From Periconia sp. R9002 (lineage: Eukaryota; Ascomycota; Dothideomycetes; Pleosporales; Periconiaceae): a stretch of 64,000 nucleotides of DNA. The position numbers were made by a program, and so were the translations under genes. The stretch lies in the NCBI GenBank assembly GCA_023627715.1, contig JAMAHW010000070.1, positions 124,001 to 188,000 of the forward strand, read 5' to 3'. The notes beneath the pieces are model-generated. The model was not told the origin of the DNA and searched no databases. It saw nothing but the letters and a program-made list of their open reading frames with translations. This document shows, in pieces, positions 22,728-32,801 of this stretch; positions within the stretch are counted from its first letter, which is position 1; each line of letters starts with the position of its first letter.

Positions 22728-23723
22728 TCAGTCCTCCTTGTATACAACCTTGAGGCCTATTTGTTCGCGCAGCTTCATAGTCTCCTTTTTCCACTCCACG
22801 AAGAACGGCTCCCGCTCGGGTCTTGACAAACTGCTGAAACTATCATGGAATTGAACTTTGTACAGTAGTGAAGCGATATCAAACTTCCACACCTCTTTCC
22901 CATCATGACGCACGACAATCTCGTCCATGGACTCGTAGAGTATCCTGCCGTAGTCGGCCCAGTCCCGATACAAGCCAAGCAGTGCAGACAGCTGACCCAT
23001 GATGAATCTAACGAGGTATTCTGGATCCAAAACAGAATCGCCTTCCATGTGGCTGAGTCGTCGCGGAAATTGCAGCATCCTCGCTTTTTGGAATCGACTT
23101 GGGTCAACATCTGGTGGGGTTTCAACGTCTATATTGAGGGTTTTGAGGATAATGCCTTTGTTTTCGCCCGGGCTTTTGCGCTCTCCCACTGGTCCGAGTT
23201 TGAGGAAGCGGTCGAGAACATCGTATATCTGCCACGCCATTGCGGGTCCGGCACCATCCCCACCACCGAATCCAATGTAATGATTATAGCGATGCTCTAC
23301 TGCTGGAAAAGTACCAGCGATACGGAATTTGGCGTTGACTACATCAACGTTCTTCGTGAGTGCCGGAACTCGCAGCCACGTGGGACAGAGATACGTCTCT
23401 TCCAGTACAATCAGGTCCAGATCATATGTATGGGCTTGTGGAATAGTTTTGAGGGTTTCCATCGTTTCGGCGTGTAACTGATGATTGACCTGCAGCAGAG
23501 GCGTCGATGTAGCGACTATGGCAGATGACAGGTATTTAACCGCTTGAGGTGTTGTCCAAGCACTTCTCTCGTCGCGGCTTCTATGCCGAGTGTAACTCTC
23601 TCGTTTTTCTAAGATGGCATCGGATGGTAGTTTCAAGTCAGGTAATTCTGTCAACTGGGACAGTATAACTTCTTTGCATATCTGGTCGCGCAGCTCCCGC
23701 GGAAGCGTCATGAAAGAGGGCAT
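22728..23723 (-). CDS. F-box-like hypothetical protein
   Basis: Intronless, 331 residues. The N-terminus (LPRELRDQICKEVI) resembles the opening helix of the F-box-like proteins that are abundant in filamentous ascomycetes, where the F-box recruits an SCF ubiquitin ligase. The remainder shows no leucine-rich or WD repeats. It holds strand-like segments such as THTYDLDLIVLEETYL and a C-terminal charged helix, as in many single-copy or expanded fungal families of unknown function. A TATAAAG element on the minus strand lies about 87 bp upstream. The domain call is moderate and the substrate is unknown. Confidence 0.75.
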   Translation of the reverse strand: MPSFMTLPRELRDQICKEVILSQLTELPDLKLPSDAILEKRESYTRHRSRDERSAWTTPQAVKYLSSAIVATSTPLLQVNHQLHAETMETLKTIPQAHTYDLDLIVLEETYLCPTWLRVPALTKNVDVVNAKFRIAGTFPAVEHRYNHYIGFGGGDGAGPAMAWQIYDVLDRFLKLGPVGERKSPGENKGIILKTLNIDVETPPDVDPSRFQKARMLQFPRRLSHMEGDSVLDPEYLVRFIMGQLSALLGLYRDWADYGRILYESMDEIVVRHDGKEVWKFDIASLLYKVQFHDSFSSLSRPEREPFFVEWKKETMKLREQIGLKVVYKED

Positions 23724-24655
23724 GTTCGTGGCTGGGAATGGAGTTCACAAGGTTCTCTAAGACGGTGTCGGGATTGTATTTGAGACACATTAGGAGGCGT
23801 AGCGGGGTACTTTATACCGTGGAACCTCACTCCGATCCATTTTAGGCAACCAATTCGTTTGGGACGACCGGTTTCTACATCCCGATATCATCTCAGCAAC
23901 CCGTAGAGAATCAACAGTCGACTACACTATTCCAACGGCGCATAATGTGAAAATCGCGGACAACGAGTATGAGCAGGTCACAGCCCAGAGCGAAACGAAT
24001 TTCGGCAGTGAACGGGCCAGTCTTAGATCTTAATCACTTCCACTCAATAGCCGCTTCTATATATTTTGCTCAATAGCATTCAAATGTTACATGCTATTAA
24101 CTCACTTTTACTCTACACGCCCCAGCTCAACATATACATGAATGAAAACATGAGTTATAAAGACAGTGGAGAGATTGATCACAGTAATGTCCAGATTCCA
24201 AGATGAATTAATTGTAGCAAGTGATTATATTCCCGCGAGTAATCCAAAACTCTGAAATGATAAGCTTAAACATTTAGAAAAGACACCTCACTTGCGACTT
24301 TTCAATTAAAGAGCACTGGCCGCAGTGTGCAGGACGAACAGAATATGAAATAGAGAACATGAGAGGTAAAGTGGGATAGAACAGAGAACAACCACAAAAA
24401 ATGTCGAACCAACAAATTACGATTCGAATCTACCTACATAGCCACCCGGCCAAAATGAAAGCGATCAAAGGCAATTTAGTGCCCCCTCTTTCCCATGCTA
24501 ATACCGACACCATGTTACATGATTTCCCAACTCACGATCAAGTCGAGACCATCACAAGATGATGACGGGCATATCCTCCGGTTTGCCAACGCAAAATTAC
24601 CGATTCCATATTTTATCTCCCGCTCCCTACCTCAATCCTCACAACTGCCATTCCT
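23724..24655. other. Intergenic, AT-rich
   Basis: 932 bp with no coding frame. Apart from the TATA element near 23813 it is AT-rich and featureless. Confidence 0.6.
23810..23816 (-). promoter_or_regulatory. TATA box of the F-box-like gene
   Basis: TATAAAG on the minus strand, about 87 bp upstream of the start codon at 23723. Confidence 0.5.
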
Positions 24656-24856
24656 TCAGTAGTTTCCTTGCTTTTGGTCATCGTCGTCCGAGTTGATGCC
24701 ATCCCACCACGGAGCGGGATACCCATCGACACCTGCGCCGGGGTAAGATGGTGCGCGAGCGGGTTTCGAATTTTTCTTCGTGGGTGTTGGGCTGTATGGC
24801 TTGGGCTTGGGCTTGGGCTTGGTGGGTTTTCCTTTGGTAGGCTTCGTGGGTTTTTT
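24656..24856 (-). CDS. Possible Lys/Pro-rich terminal exon
   Basis: A 201-nt open segment preceded by a good acceptor (ACCAG). It encodes KPTKPKPK-type repeats, then a Pro/Gly/Trp-rich stretch and an acidic end (NSDDDDQKQGNY). It would join in phase with the WSC exon upstream at 25423 if the roughly 566-nt interval is spliced out, making a WSC protein with a Lys/Pro-rich tail. It could instead be the end of a separate small gene starting near 25075. RNA evidence is needed to choose. Confidence 0.35.
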   Translation of the reverse strand, partial: KKPTKPTKGKPTKPKPKPKPYSPTPTKKNSKPARAPSYPGAGVDGYPAPWWDGINSDDDDQKQGNY

Positions 24857-25289
24857 CTGGTCGCTGTTAGTGATTCTATATATAATAACTATGTATTGCG
24901 TAGTATGTTGGAATTCGAATGACCCAGAAGGATTGGCGTGATTGTTGCTGGGAGGCGACATAGTGGAAGCGGTGTTGGGCGATATAAGTGCGACGGATCT
25001 GCGACTGGCATTCTCGGAGGACTGGCTCGAAAGAAGGTACTTTAGATAGGAAAAATGATGCTCGTAGCTATTCAATGAGAATTCTCGACGTAATGATAGC
25101 TTTCTCGTGGTCGATTAAAGCACTTGAGGTCTGCATAAAGGTTAGATGAAAACTTAATTGCAAACGAACGGATGCCAAACTTACAGGGCGGTTCTCCATT
25201 CGAGTCGTTCCAGATTGCCAGTCATGATTCTCCGCATTTTTCTCACATCACCCAGACATCCGATCCTCCAGTGTTACCACGACACAATG

Positions 25290-25827
25290 CTAGCGTGGCT
25301 TCTTTCTCGCCTGGGCCGAAGCGCAGACGTACTTACCATACTCACCCTGGGTCAAACGAAAACAAACAACATTTGCAGAGCATAGAGCATACGAGCATCA
25401 ACTAGCAAAGAAAACCACATACCGAGCCCAACTTCCACACATCGGCATATCCCGCTCCACCAGCTCTCTCCGAGCTATCTCCTGTAGCCTTGGACGTGCA
25501 CTTGGCCGGCTCGTCAGTAACGGCGAAGTAAAGCTTGTTCGAACAGCGGCAATCTCTGCCATATTCGATGCCAAAGTACAGCCATGGTTTCCCTTTGTTA
25601 TTGGACGTTGCCGTAGTGCAGAAACTCTGGCACGACTTCCAGGTCAGGTTGGGGACGCGAGTTTCTTTGGCGGCGGTTCCGAGCAGGCGTGTACTCTTGC
25701 CGCTGATTGTTGTGGTAGCTTTGTAGCAGCCTAGATGTTTGTTGCCGCTGAAGTCTAGGGCATCGCCGCTCGAGCTGTCATCGCCAGAGTCATCGCCTGA
25801 ATCGTCGCCTGAGTCGCCGCCCTTTTC
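25290..25827 (-). CDS. WSC-domain protein, 5' end unresolved
   Basis: The recognised exon is 25827-25423, opened by acceptor AAAAG and closed by donor GTATGT. It begins with an acidic GDDSGDDSGDDSSSGDA linker and then encodes a WSC domain: HLGCYKA, TWKSCQSFC, WLYFGIEYGRDCRC and the closing YADVWKLG. WSC domains bind carbohydrate in fungal wall sensors and secreted enzymes. The last two cysteines of the usual WSC pattern appear as alanines (KATGDSSERAGG). A 76-nt intron (25422-25347) then leads to a short frame that stops at 25290; the alternative is splicing to the Lys/Pro exon at 24856. No upstream exon with a signal peptide could be assigned. A near-perfect inverted repeat lies in the flanking introns. 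Confidence 0.6.
25369..25397. repeat. Inverted repeat, left arm (intron 3' of WSC exon)
   Basis: The arm reads ACATTTGCAGAGCA, then a T, then AGAGCATACGAGCA. Its reverse complement recurs at 25877-25907 with one substitution and a 2-nt indel. The arm contains a GAGCATA tandem motif. Confidence 0.8.
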
Positions 25828-26485
25828 ACAGAGTTAGCAGTTGTCCAGGACAGTTTCGTAAAAAAAATGCTCTGTGTGCTCGTATGCTCTGTGCTCTGCA
25901 AAAATGTAAAGGAAATACGAAAAGAAAAACAAAAAAAACATAGGAAAATAAAACTGTCAAGTCTGTGTGGTTATTTGAGTTAGCAGATGGTCAAAAATTT
26001 GATATCCTCTACAAATGTTAGTGACTTCCATCTCCTGTTCGTGTTAGAAAAATTCCCTGAATACACAAGTCTATGTTTGCAGTCCCTATCATCTTGTCAG
26101 CGTGTCCACTTTCCATGCTAGAAATCGTCGTACCTTAGAGAATCACAGAAGGAGCATGGCAGCCTACGTACATAAACTGGCCAGCCCTTCCTGTACCTGA
26201 ACTAACTGGCGGCTGAGCGCATATATAACAGGAACGCACGGTTCATGATTTTTAGGGTTCGGAATGGAGGAGACATTATGATGTGTACCTGGAATGAATG
26301 ATGAATCTTGGCCTATCCCATTCCATGCAACCATTTATGTCAAAACAATAGAAATTTATGTAAAAGAATCCCAAGTTAAAATATTATGATGCAAAAATTC
26401 GTAACTGCATTACTATGCGATGATGTCCATCTTTCCATAATACACCATTTCTCAAAAAGAACAATCCAATCTCTGGAAACACACT
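25828..26485. other. Gap containing unresolved 5' exon(s) of the WSC gene
   Basis: 658 bp with no clear ORF. It includes T-rich intron-like sequence with a TTTTTGCAG acceptor near 25900. An upstream exon of the WSC gene should lie here or further right, but I could not identify it. Confidence 0.4.
25877..25907. repeat. Inverted repeat, right arm (intron 5' of WSC exon)
   Basis: Reverse complement of the arm at 25369-25397, matching at 28 of 29 positions plus a 2-nt insertion in a T run. The arms are 479 bp apart and enclose the whole WSC exon. Confidence 0.8.
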
Positions 26486-27148
26486 TCACCTACCCACCCC
26501 TTCCCCCCTCCTCCACGGCACAACATCCGCCAAAAACCTCTCCACCCTCTCCCTCCTAACCTCACCATTCCAGCCAATCAAGACACCCCAAAAGCTCTCA
26601 CAAGCCTTACATTTCGTCCCTCCCTTCCTTTCTATCTCTCCCTTCGCCAAGCCATCTTCATCATCTTCCTTCCCGACGCCCTTACATGCATTCTCAAAAC
26701 ACCTAACATGCACATATTCCCCACAACCATACATTCTCATCCCCACCCTGTCACTCCATAACAAAGCGGAATGAAAAGAAACGTTGCAGAGAGCGCAAAT
26801 TGCGGAATGTGGGGGGTGAGGGATGTAGAGAAGGGAGAAGGGGAGAGTGCATGTGTCGTCTGTGGTTTTGGTGTTTGGAATTTCAGAGTGGTCTGGATGC
26901 CGCGGTGTGGGCGACACTTTCTCGGTGGATGAGATAGGCGCGATGTGGAGGTATGTGCGAAGGGCCTGGATGCGCGATGCTGCCGTGGACGGTGGAGAGT
27001 GGTGGAAGTGATGAGCCTTGTCTCTTGTAGCTTTAGAAGGAGAGGATTCTAGCAGCATTTTTGGTGTTTTTGTAAGAGATTTCGTTGAGGATAGTGCTTG
27101 TTGTTGGAGCCTTGAGATATGATTGAAGGAGTTTTTGACTCTCATCAA
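26486..27148 (-). CDS. Hypothetical protein with RING-like zinc-binding cluster
   Basis: 220 residues, intronless. The N-terminal half is Ser/Thr/His-rich and probably disordered. The C-terminal half has metal ligands in order: CALC, then CGEYVHVRCFENAC, then CKAC, which gives seven cysteines and one histidine in a RING/PHD-like order, followed by a Trp-containing segment (FWGVLIGWNGEVRRERVERF). The arrangement is reminiscent of the C-terminal zinc domain of Slx1-type nuclease subunits, but there is no GIY-YIG domain here. RING-type E3 ligase or structural zinc finger are alternatives. The last 20 residues are basic and Gly-rich. Start is the first Met of the frame and could be further in. 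Confidence 0.5.
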   Translation of the reverse strand: MMRVKNSFNHISRLQQQALSSTKSLTKTPKMLLESSPSKATRDKAHHFHHSPPSTAASRIQALRTYLHIAPISSTEKVSPTPRHPDHSEIPNTKTTDDTCTLPFSLLYIPHPPHSAICALCNVSFHSALLWSDRVGMRMYGCGEYVHVRCFENACKGVGKEDDEDGLAKGEIERKGGTKCKACESFWGVLIGWNGEVRRERVERFLADVVPWRRGEGVGR

Positions 27149-28416
27149 AGGTTTGCCTAGGGGAGGATATGTTGGCTATCTTGCGCGAAGGGAATGCTGT
27201 AGAATTAAGATTGCATCGTGTGAATAAAATGCTATGGATTCTTGGATGGGGATGTTGATGTGGTTGTGCAAAAAAAAAGCCTTCAGCTCCAGGCTGTGAA
27301 TCTCATGGTACGGTGCGTACTTGCTAGACAATGCGTGTCTGACTAAGAGCTGAAGCTTGAATCATCTCAAGCTTTCTTGTCCAACTGTCAAAAGTAAAGT
27401 AGAGAAAATTTGTTGAACGTGGAAAGTCTCGTTAAAATGTAGATCGACGTGGAGCTGGTTATTTGTCTTGGTGTCAGACCTCATGTTTGTTTCAGTATAC
27501 AAACCAACCGCACACGTGCATAGTTTGTTTGTCTGAGATTCCTGATTCATTCTAGTCGCAGTATTAGTGAAGAGGATATGTCTACGAAAATATTTGATCT
27601 CATAGGGTTTTTATACTGAAACTGCGAACTGAATAGAGTAGTTTTATGCGTGACATCCTGAATTGCGCAAAGGTCTTCCGTCTTTTCCACTTCCGTGAAT
27701 TATACGTATAGCTCTCACTCTGGATTCAAAAGCCTCGTCATTTCCATGTCATACACCAACATGAAACCCGGAAACTGGGAAAAAAAATGAAAAGGGAAAT
27801 CCGATAGAGCCAATATCCATCCAAGGCAGTTCAGTCAGTCTATCCTTAACAACCCCTAAAGTAGAATTATACTAAACTGCCATTTTCCAATCACAATTAA
27901 TGATTACTGTCTCGCACTCCAAACTGTTTCACGTTATCTCTCAGACTAAAAAAGGCGGAGTAATATATGCTTGAGGGATTCGAAAATAGTTATCCATGAA
28001 CTTCGAAGACAACGAGATATTCGTTATATGAAGATTGGAGTCAACGGAACGATTGGAAGTTAGATGAAAGTGGAATGAAATTATTGATCGGGGCTTTCTC
28101 AAAAGTATATTAATTGTTTCTCGACAAATTGGATTTTGTGATTAGTTTGAGAAGAGTATGGTCTTATAGCTAAATGACCGAGGAGTGATTCGATAGGGAA
28201 CATGATAGATGAATCTGAGGAATATATAACGGGAGGCTGGTTGCAAGATGTAGGGACCCATGGATTGGTCATGGAACAACTCAGTAAGTGATGGAGAATC
28301 AGAGAACCGCAGCGAACAAACTCTGAGAGACATGACATCGTAATAATATTTTAACACAAGAACAAGATGTACAATGATTTTACATAACCCCAGCAGCGGG
28401 CGCCGTTCCCGACAAA
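27149..28416. other. Intergenic, AT-rich
   Basis: 1.27 kb with no credible gene. It holds a perfect 8-bp inverted repeat (AAGCTTGA, 6-nt loop, TCAAGCTT) at 27353-27374. Short minus-strand frames near 28099-28432 lie downstream of the CX9C gene and are probably its 3' UTR. Confidence 0.55.
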
Positions 28417-29382
28417 TCAATCCCACCCCCACAGAGTCTTGATCATGTCTCCTATTGTAGCCTGGCCAGCTTCCTTGCGCTTCATACGATTAATGCGCTC
28501 CTCAATGAAGGTCTGCTCGACGCTCTTGACCATGGAGCCCTCGGCTTTGAGTTCGCCCAATATAGCCTTACGCTCGATCTCGCGTTCCTCGGGGGGTAGT
28601 TCAGCAATCTTCTTCTCGTACAGCTTGCGCGACTCGGGCTTGATGCGCTTCCACACCGCAGCCTCTTCCTCCTCGGTGATGACTTGACCGGGAAATGATG
28701 GTACCGTGCCCGTTATCTTATCGGCCATGGCTCGCGCAACATTTTGCTTGGATAATATGCTTTCGAATTTGGGGATGGGTTTGCCTTCCTCCTTGGCCTT
28801 TTCAATCAGTTTTTCCTGCTCGAGCATCTGCTGGTACAGCCTGTCGGCGTGCATTTGTATCGCCTCGCTTTCTTCAGGGCTCCTGCGTTCCATCGTCATG
28901 TAGCCCAGGGCTTTGAGGAACTTAGACTGGATGTCGTAGCAGCGGTTGAAGGTGCGCGTTTCCGCTCTGCACATGGTACTGGCCTGCCTCCAGTTGGGAC
29001 TTTTGAAGCAGTCAAATTGGGCCATGTACTCGAAGGCGCAGTTTTCCATGGCGACTCGTCCTACATCGGCTTTTCGGTCGTTGAATGAATCGACGGCGTC
29101 GCGCAGGCGGTCCTGCTCGCTCTTGCTGCGGTCCTCGAGCTGTTCCTGAGGAACATAGTTCTTCCAGAGATGGGCGTAGCGACCGTCTTGGAATTGTGAC
29201 TGCGGTGGTACTATGGGTCCTTGTGGTTCGGGTTCGGCGGGCTTGGTTTCGGCGGACTTTTCGACAGGTTTGGAGGGAAGCGAAGGTTTAGGACCGGTGG
29301 GATTTTCTTTGTCAAGAAAGTCGCGTAGGGAAGCATCGAGTTTGTCGTCGGCAGCGTTGCCGCTACCCCATAGCCAGCCCAT
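28417..29382 (-). CDS. Twin CX9C coiled-coil protein (probable mitochondrial intermembrane space)
   Basis: 321 residues, intronless, starting MGWLWG at 29382; the in-frame Met at 29517 would add a low-complexity leader inside the promoter shared with AME1, so I reject it. Cysteines at 115, 125, 138 and 148 form two exact C-x9-C pairs in a helical context, the signature of Mia40-oxidised proteins of the mitochondrial intermembrane space. A Pro/Glu/Lys-rich segment precedes the motif, and a long charged coiled-coil region (about 165-320) follows, much longer than in classical small CHCH proteins. The C-terminus ends in a Trp-containing amphipathic stretch. The specific role is unknown. It is divergent from AME1 over 203 bp. 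Confidence 0.75.
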   Translation of the reverse strand: MGWLWGSGNAADDKLDASLRDFLDKENPTGPKPSLPSKPVEKSAETKPAEPEPQGPIVPPQSQFQDGRYAHLWKNYVPQEQLEDRSKSEQDRLRDAVDSFNDRKADVGRVAMENCAFEYMAQFDCFKSPNWRQASTMCRAETRTFNRCYDIQSKFLKALGYMTMERRSPEESEAIQMHADRLYQQMLEQEKLIEKAKEEGKPIPKFESILSKQNVARAMADKITGTVPSFPGQVITEEEEAAVWKRIKPESRKLYEKKIAELPPEEREIERKAILGELKAEGSMVKSVEQTFIEERINRMKRKEAGQATIGDMIKTLWGWD

Positions 29383-29585
29383 TGTGGGTTGATTGAATGG
29401 TGAGCAATTGCTGTTCGTTCTTGGTTGATTGGAGGATGAGTATCGATGGAGGGACAGGGATGTCGACTCGTCACGTGCTAACGCTATAGCGCGTATTCGA
29501 TGATTGTATCGATCCACAACACAGCATTGTCAACACCAACCAACAACAACCCCCTCCCTTGTACACAATCTTTAGGAGTTTCCTC
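29383..29585. promoter_or_regulatory. Bidirectional promoter of CX9C gene and AME1
   Basis: 203 bp separate the two start codons. It holds a GTCACGTG element at 29470-29477 and an ATTGG (CCAAT on the minus strand) at 29428-29432, so both genes probably share regulatory input. Confidence 0.55.
29470..29477. promoter_or_regulatory. GTCACGTG (Cbf1/CDEI-like) element
   Basis: GTCACGTGCTA lies 88 bp from the CX9C start and 109 bp from the AME1 start. The same 11-mer occurs at 15252. RTCACRTG is the Cbf1/CDEI consensus in yeasts; binding here is inferred. Confidence 0.45.
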
Positions 29586-31857
29586 ATGGCGCCGATTGGT
29601 AAGTAGCTCAATTTGTTTCTTATACTGATATTGTTTTAGAAAAACACTAACAAACAATCACAGATCGCCATGAGCGGAGACAGCAGCGCGTGCGCGGCGC
29701 TGGGTGAGTGCTCCCATTCTTCTCCCCTCATGTACTCGTGCTCATTATTTGTACAGCGCCTCTGGAGTCCAAGCCAATTTCGGGTTCAACCTGGCTGCCT
29801 TTGCGCCAAAAGCCAAACAAGTTTCCGCACCTCCGCAATCGTCGCGTCGAACTCGCACCCCCACACCCTCGCGCAGAACGCCAGGCAGCTCTAAGATCTC
29901 CGCAAAATCCGCAAAACGATACCGAAGCGTGTCTGTCCACCGAAGCGGCAGTGTGAGGCCCAGCGTCACGCCCAAAATCAGGACAGTAACCCCGCAGACG
30001 GGGAAGAGGAAGCGTGGTTCAAAACATGCCTCACCGGGTGCAGACGACGGGGAGGTGGACGACCTCAGTCCGGAGCATAACAAGCGCTTCCCTTCGGTGG
30101 AGAAGAGCAGGAGGGTAGCCGCATCAATTACACCAATACGTGAAGAAGCCGACAATGTCCCCGACGAACTTTCAATCCTGGAAAATGAGACAGAAGGAAG
30201 CGCCCCGAAGATTGCAGACAATGGTTCAGTTGTATCAACAGAGACGCCAGCTCCCAAGTCAGGAGCGTCGCGCAGAACACCGCAATCTGCGACAGAAAAG
30301 ACGCCCATCGCGGACAGGGTGGGAAACATGTCTATCAGCTTGCGACAATCGATTGTGCGCAGGTCCAAATCCACCGAGCTTCAAGTCACGCCGAAAACCC
30401 TACCCAATGGACGACCGCGCGTGTCCTCCGCCTCTCATTTCGATGAATCTTTCAACACCCCGGTTGCCAACCCAGAAGGAGAGGATTCTGAGGACGAATT
30501 GACGCCCCGGCCGAATCGCGATGAGACGCCACGGAGCGTAGTATCAAAATCTCCTGCTGGGCCTTTACCGGAGGAAGAAGGCGATATAGACGAGTTATCC
30601 TCGCCCGCACAGTCCGTACAAACACCACGAGCAACGAAATCGGCGAACCAGAAACTGGTGGAAAGTCCTGCAGAACAGCAAGAGACCGGAGTACCGGTAA
30701 GACGACGCGGACGACCAAAAAGAGTGATTACGGATGAAGAGGAAGACGAGGTCCAGGGGACACCGGCCAACACTAGCCAGCCTCCGCGCAAAAAGAGAAC
30801 ATCCAACCTCAGCATCGAAGAACGAGCTTACCCGGACGACGAAGACAACGTGCCTGACGAAATCTCCCCAGAGGCCAAACGAGTCAAGCAATCCCCACCA
30901 GCCCAGACTATACCTCCTCCCCGGAATCCCCTAAAGAAGCAGAAAAAGCCAGACGCAAACCCGCCAACCATCGACATCTCTTCGGTCGAAGAATCCGACA
31001 ACTACGATCCAGACGACCACGCCTCCGAAGTCGACCAAGAACCCACCCGTCCCACCTCCAAACCTAAACCACCCCCCCCAAACCGCACATCCTCCGCCGG
31101 TCCACCGCCCTCTAAGCGCCAAAAAACCCAACCCAGCGGCCCAAAATACGCCGTCTCCGTCATGCGCCTCAAACCCCCTTCGACCTCGCCATCCACATCC
31201 ACAACCTCCTCCAAACCCCCGAAATCCCTCTCCATCGTCCGCGGCATCTCGGCAGCAGACACAACACACACCCTCATCTCGCAGACCACAACCGCCTACA
31301 TCGAGCGCCTCGCCTCCAAACTCTCCGCCCTCTCCTCGTCCTCCTCCAACACAGAAACCACCGCCGCCGCGAAGAAACACCTCCGCACCCGCATCAACCA
31401 CACCCTCGCCTTCACCGAATCCCTCCGCGAGAAACTCCTCGACCTGCAAGACGCAAACGACGTCCTCACCTCGGTCTCCAAATCCCGCAAACGCCTGCAC
31501 ACCCAAACCCTCGCGCTCCGCAAGGACTTCCTCGACTTGCAGTCCGAGAGGGAAGACGTCGCGCTGCGCACCGACGACGCGCAGCTCGTGTTTGACGCGA
31601 AGAAGGCCGAGGTCGAGAGGAGGAAGGTATTGGGTGAGAATCTGGCGGGGATCGAGGGCGCGGTGAGGAGGGGGAAAGAGGAGGCGAGGCGGCTGGGGAG
31701 GGAGGAGGAGGGCGCGGGGGTGCAGGCGGATTTGGGGGTTTGGGTCGAGTGGGTGGGCAGGGAGGTTGCGGGGGCGAGGACGGGGTTGTTGGAGCGCGTG
31801 AAGGGGTTTAATAAGGGCTTAGAGCGGAAGGCGCTGTGGCTTGAGGGGCGGGCGTGA
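29586..31857 (+). CDS. AME1: Inner kinetochore subunit AME1 (CENP-U-like)
   Basis: Three predicted exons: 29586-29598, 29664-29703 and 29757-31857 (introns 65 and 53 nt), 717 residues. Only this splicing gives the N-terminus MAPIDRHERRQQRVRGAGAS followed by VQANFGFNLAAF; a basic RxRG start followed by an FGF motif is what I recall of AME1 proteins, which contact MIND in the COMA complex. Residues 50-500 are disordered, with Ser/Thr-Pro sites, RGRPKR AT-hook-like and KKR basic motifs. From about 510 a conserved segment (LSIVRGISAADTTHTLISQTT) leads into coiled coil to the end. The role would be linking centromeric CCAN to outer kinetochore. Codon use becomes very GC-rich near the 3' end. Confidence rests on architecture and motif memory. 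Confidence 0.75.
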
Positions 31858-32801
31858 ATTTGTATAAGTACCTATGTATGACATGTATGTGTGTGGGTGG
31901 GTGGCTGAGTGGGTGTTTTTTTTTTTTCGAAAGAGGCTTGACGTGGTTTCAGTGGTTCTAGATTGTTGTTGTTCTTCATTTATATACCCCCTTTGACTCT
32001 TTTCACTTCCTTCCTTCCTCCTTTGTGTATCGTCGATTAAGTAGACATTGCTTCGGACATTGATTCAGCCATGCATTAGTCGTAACTCATATCCATCCAC
32101 AGAAGAAACTACATGAATACTTATTCTTCTTCCACGTTTTTCTAGTAATGGTGGTGGATGGATATTGGATTGCTGCGCAATAACTCATGATCAATCGCTG
32201 CTTGACTAACTGACGACCATGTTCATGCTCTTGCACTATTCGTATAAACATTGGTGTGCATGTGTTCTAAGGTTCCTTTTACTGTTCATTGTGTCGTGTA
32301 TGGTTGGTCGAATCCATACTTCAGTCAGTCATGAGCAAACAGCCACCGGCATAGGTGCATGAACCAAGTAAAAAATATATATAAGCAAGCAAGGGTAGTA
32401 TTACTCTGTGAGGATCAATATCAAATTCAAATTCATATAAGCAAGCAAACCCAAAAAGCATGCGGTAATCATTAAAATTTATTTAGTTCCTTCCGAGTCG
32501 CCTCGAAAAGCCATCCATCCCTGCATTTGCATTTTCTCGATGGCTGGCTAGCTGTCTGTCTCTTGAAAAATGAACTGCAACCCACAAAACAGACTCCAGA
32601 AAGACCTAGATATGCCCTCCCCTGTAATAAAAGGAAAGCTGGACACAGAAGAAAAGGGAAACAAGGAAACGTCCTCCTGCCACATTGCAGTCGAAATATA
32701 TGGCGCTCATCAACGCACCTCACTGCTCGGCCGACATACACCTTTACCGTAACGAGCAGCGCGCAAGATCCAAATAATACACACCCTATAAATCGTCGTT
32801 T
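31858..32801. other. Convergent intergenic region of AME1 and the Rab5 gene
   Basis: 944 bp. Near 31925 there is a short T run, followed by AT-rich sequence. Small overlapping frames around 32472-32805 mirror one another and are not called. Confidence 0.6.

Noticed and set aside
27353..27374. 8-bp inverted repeat as a terminator
   Set aside because: No U tract follows and fungal Pol II genes do not use such hairpins; recorded only as a small palindrome.
30931..31571. Long minus-strand frames opposite AME1
   Set aside because: Gly/Val/Phe-rich antisense shadows of the GC-biased AME1 coding sequence.
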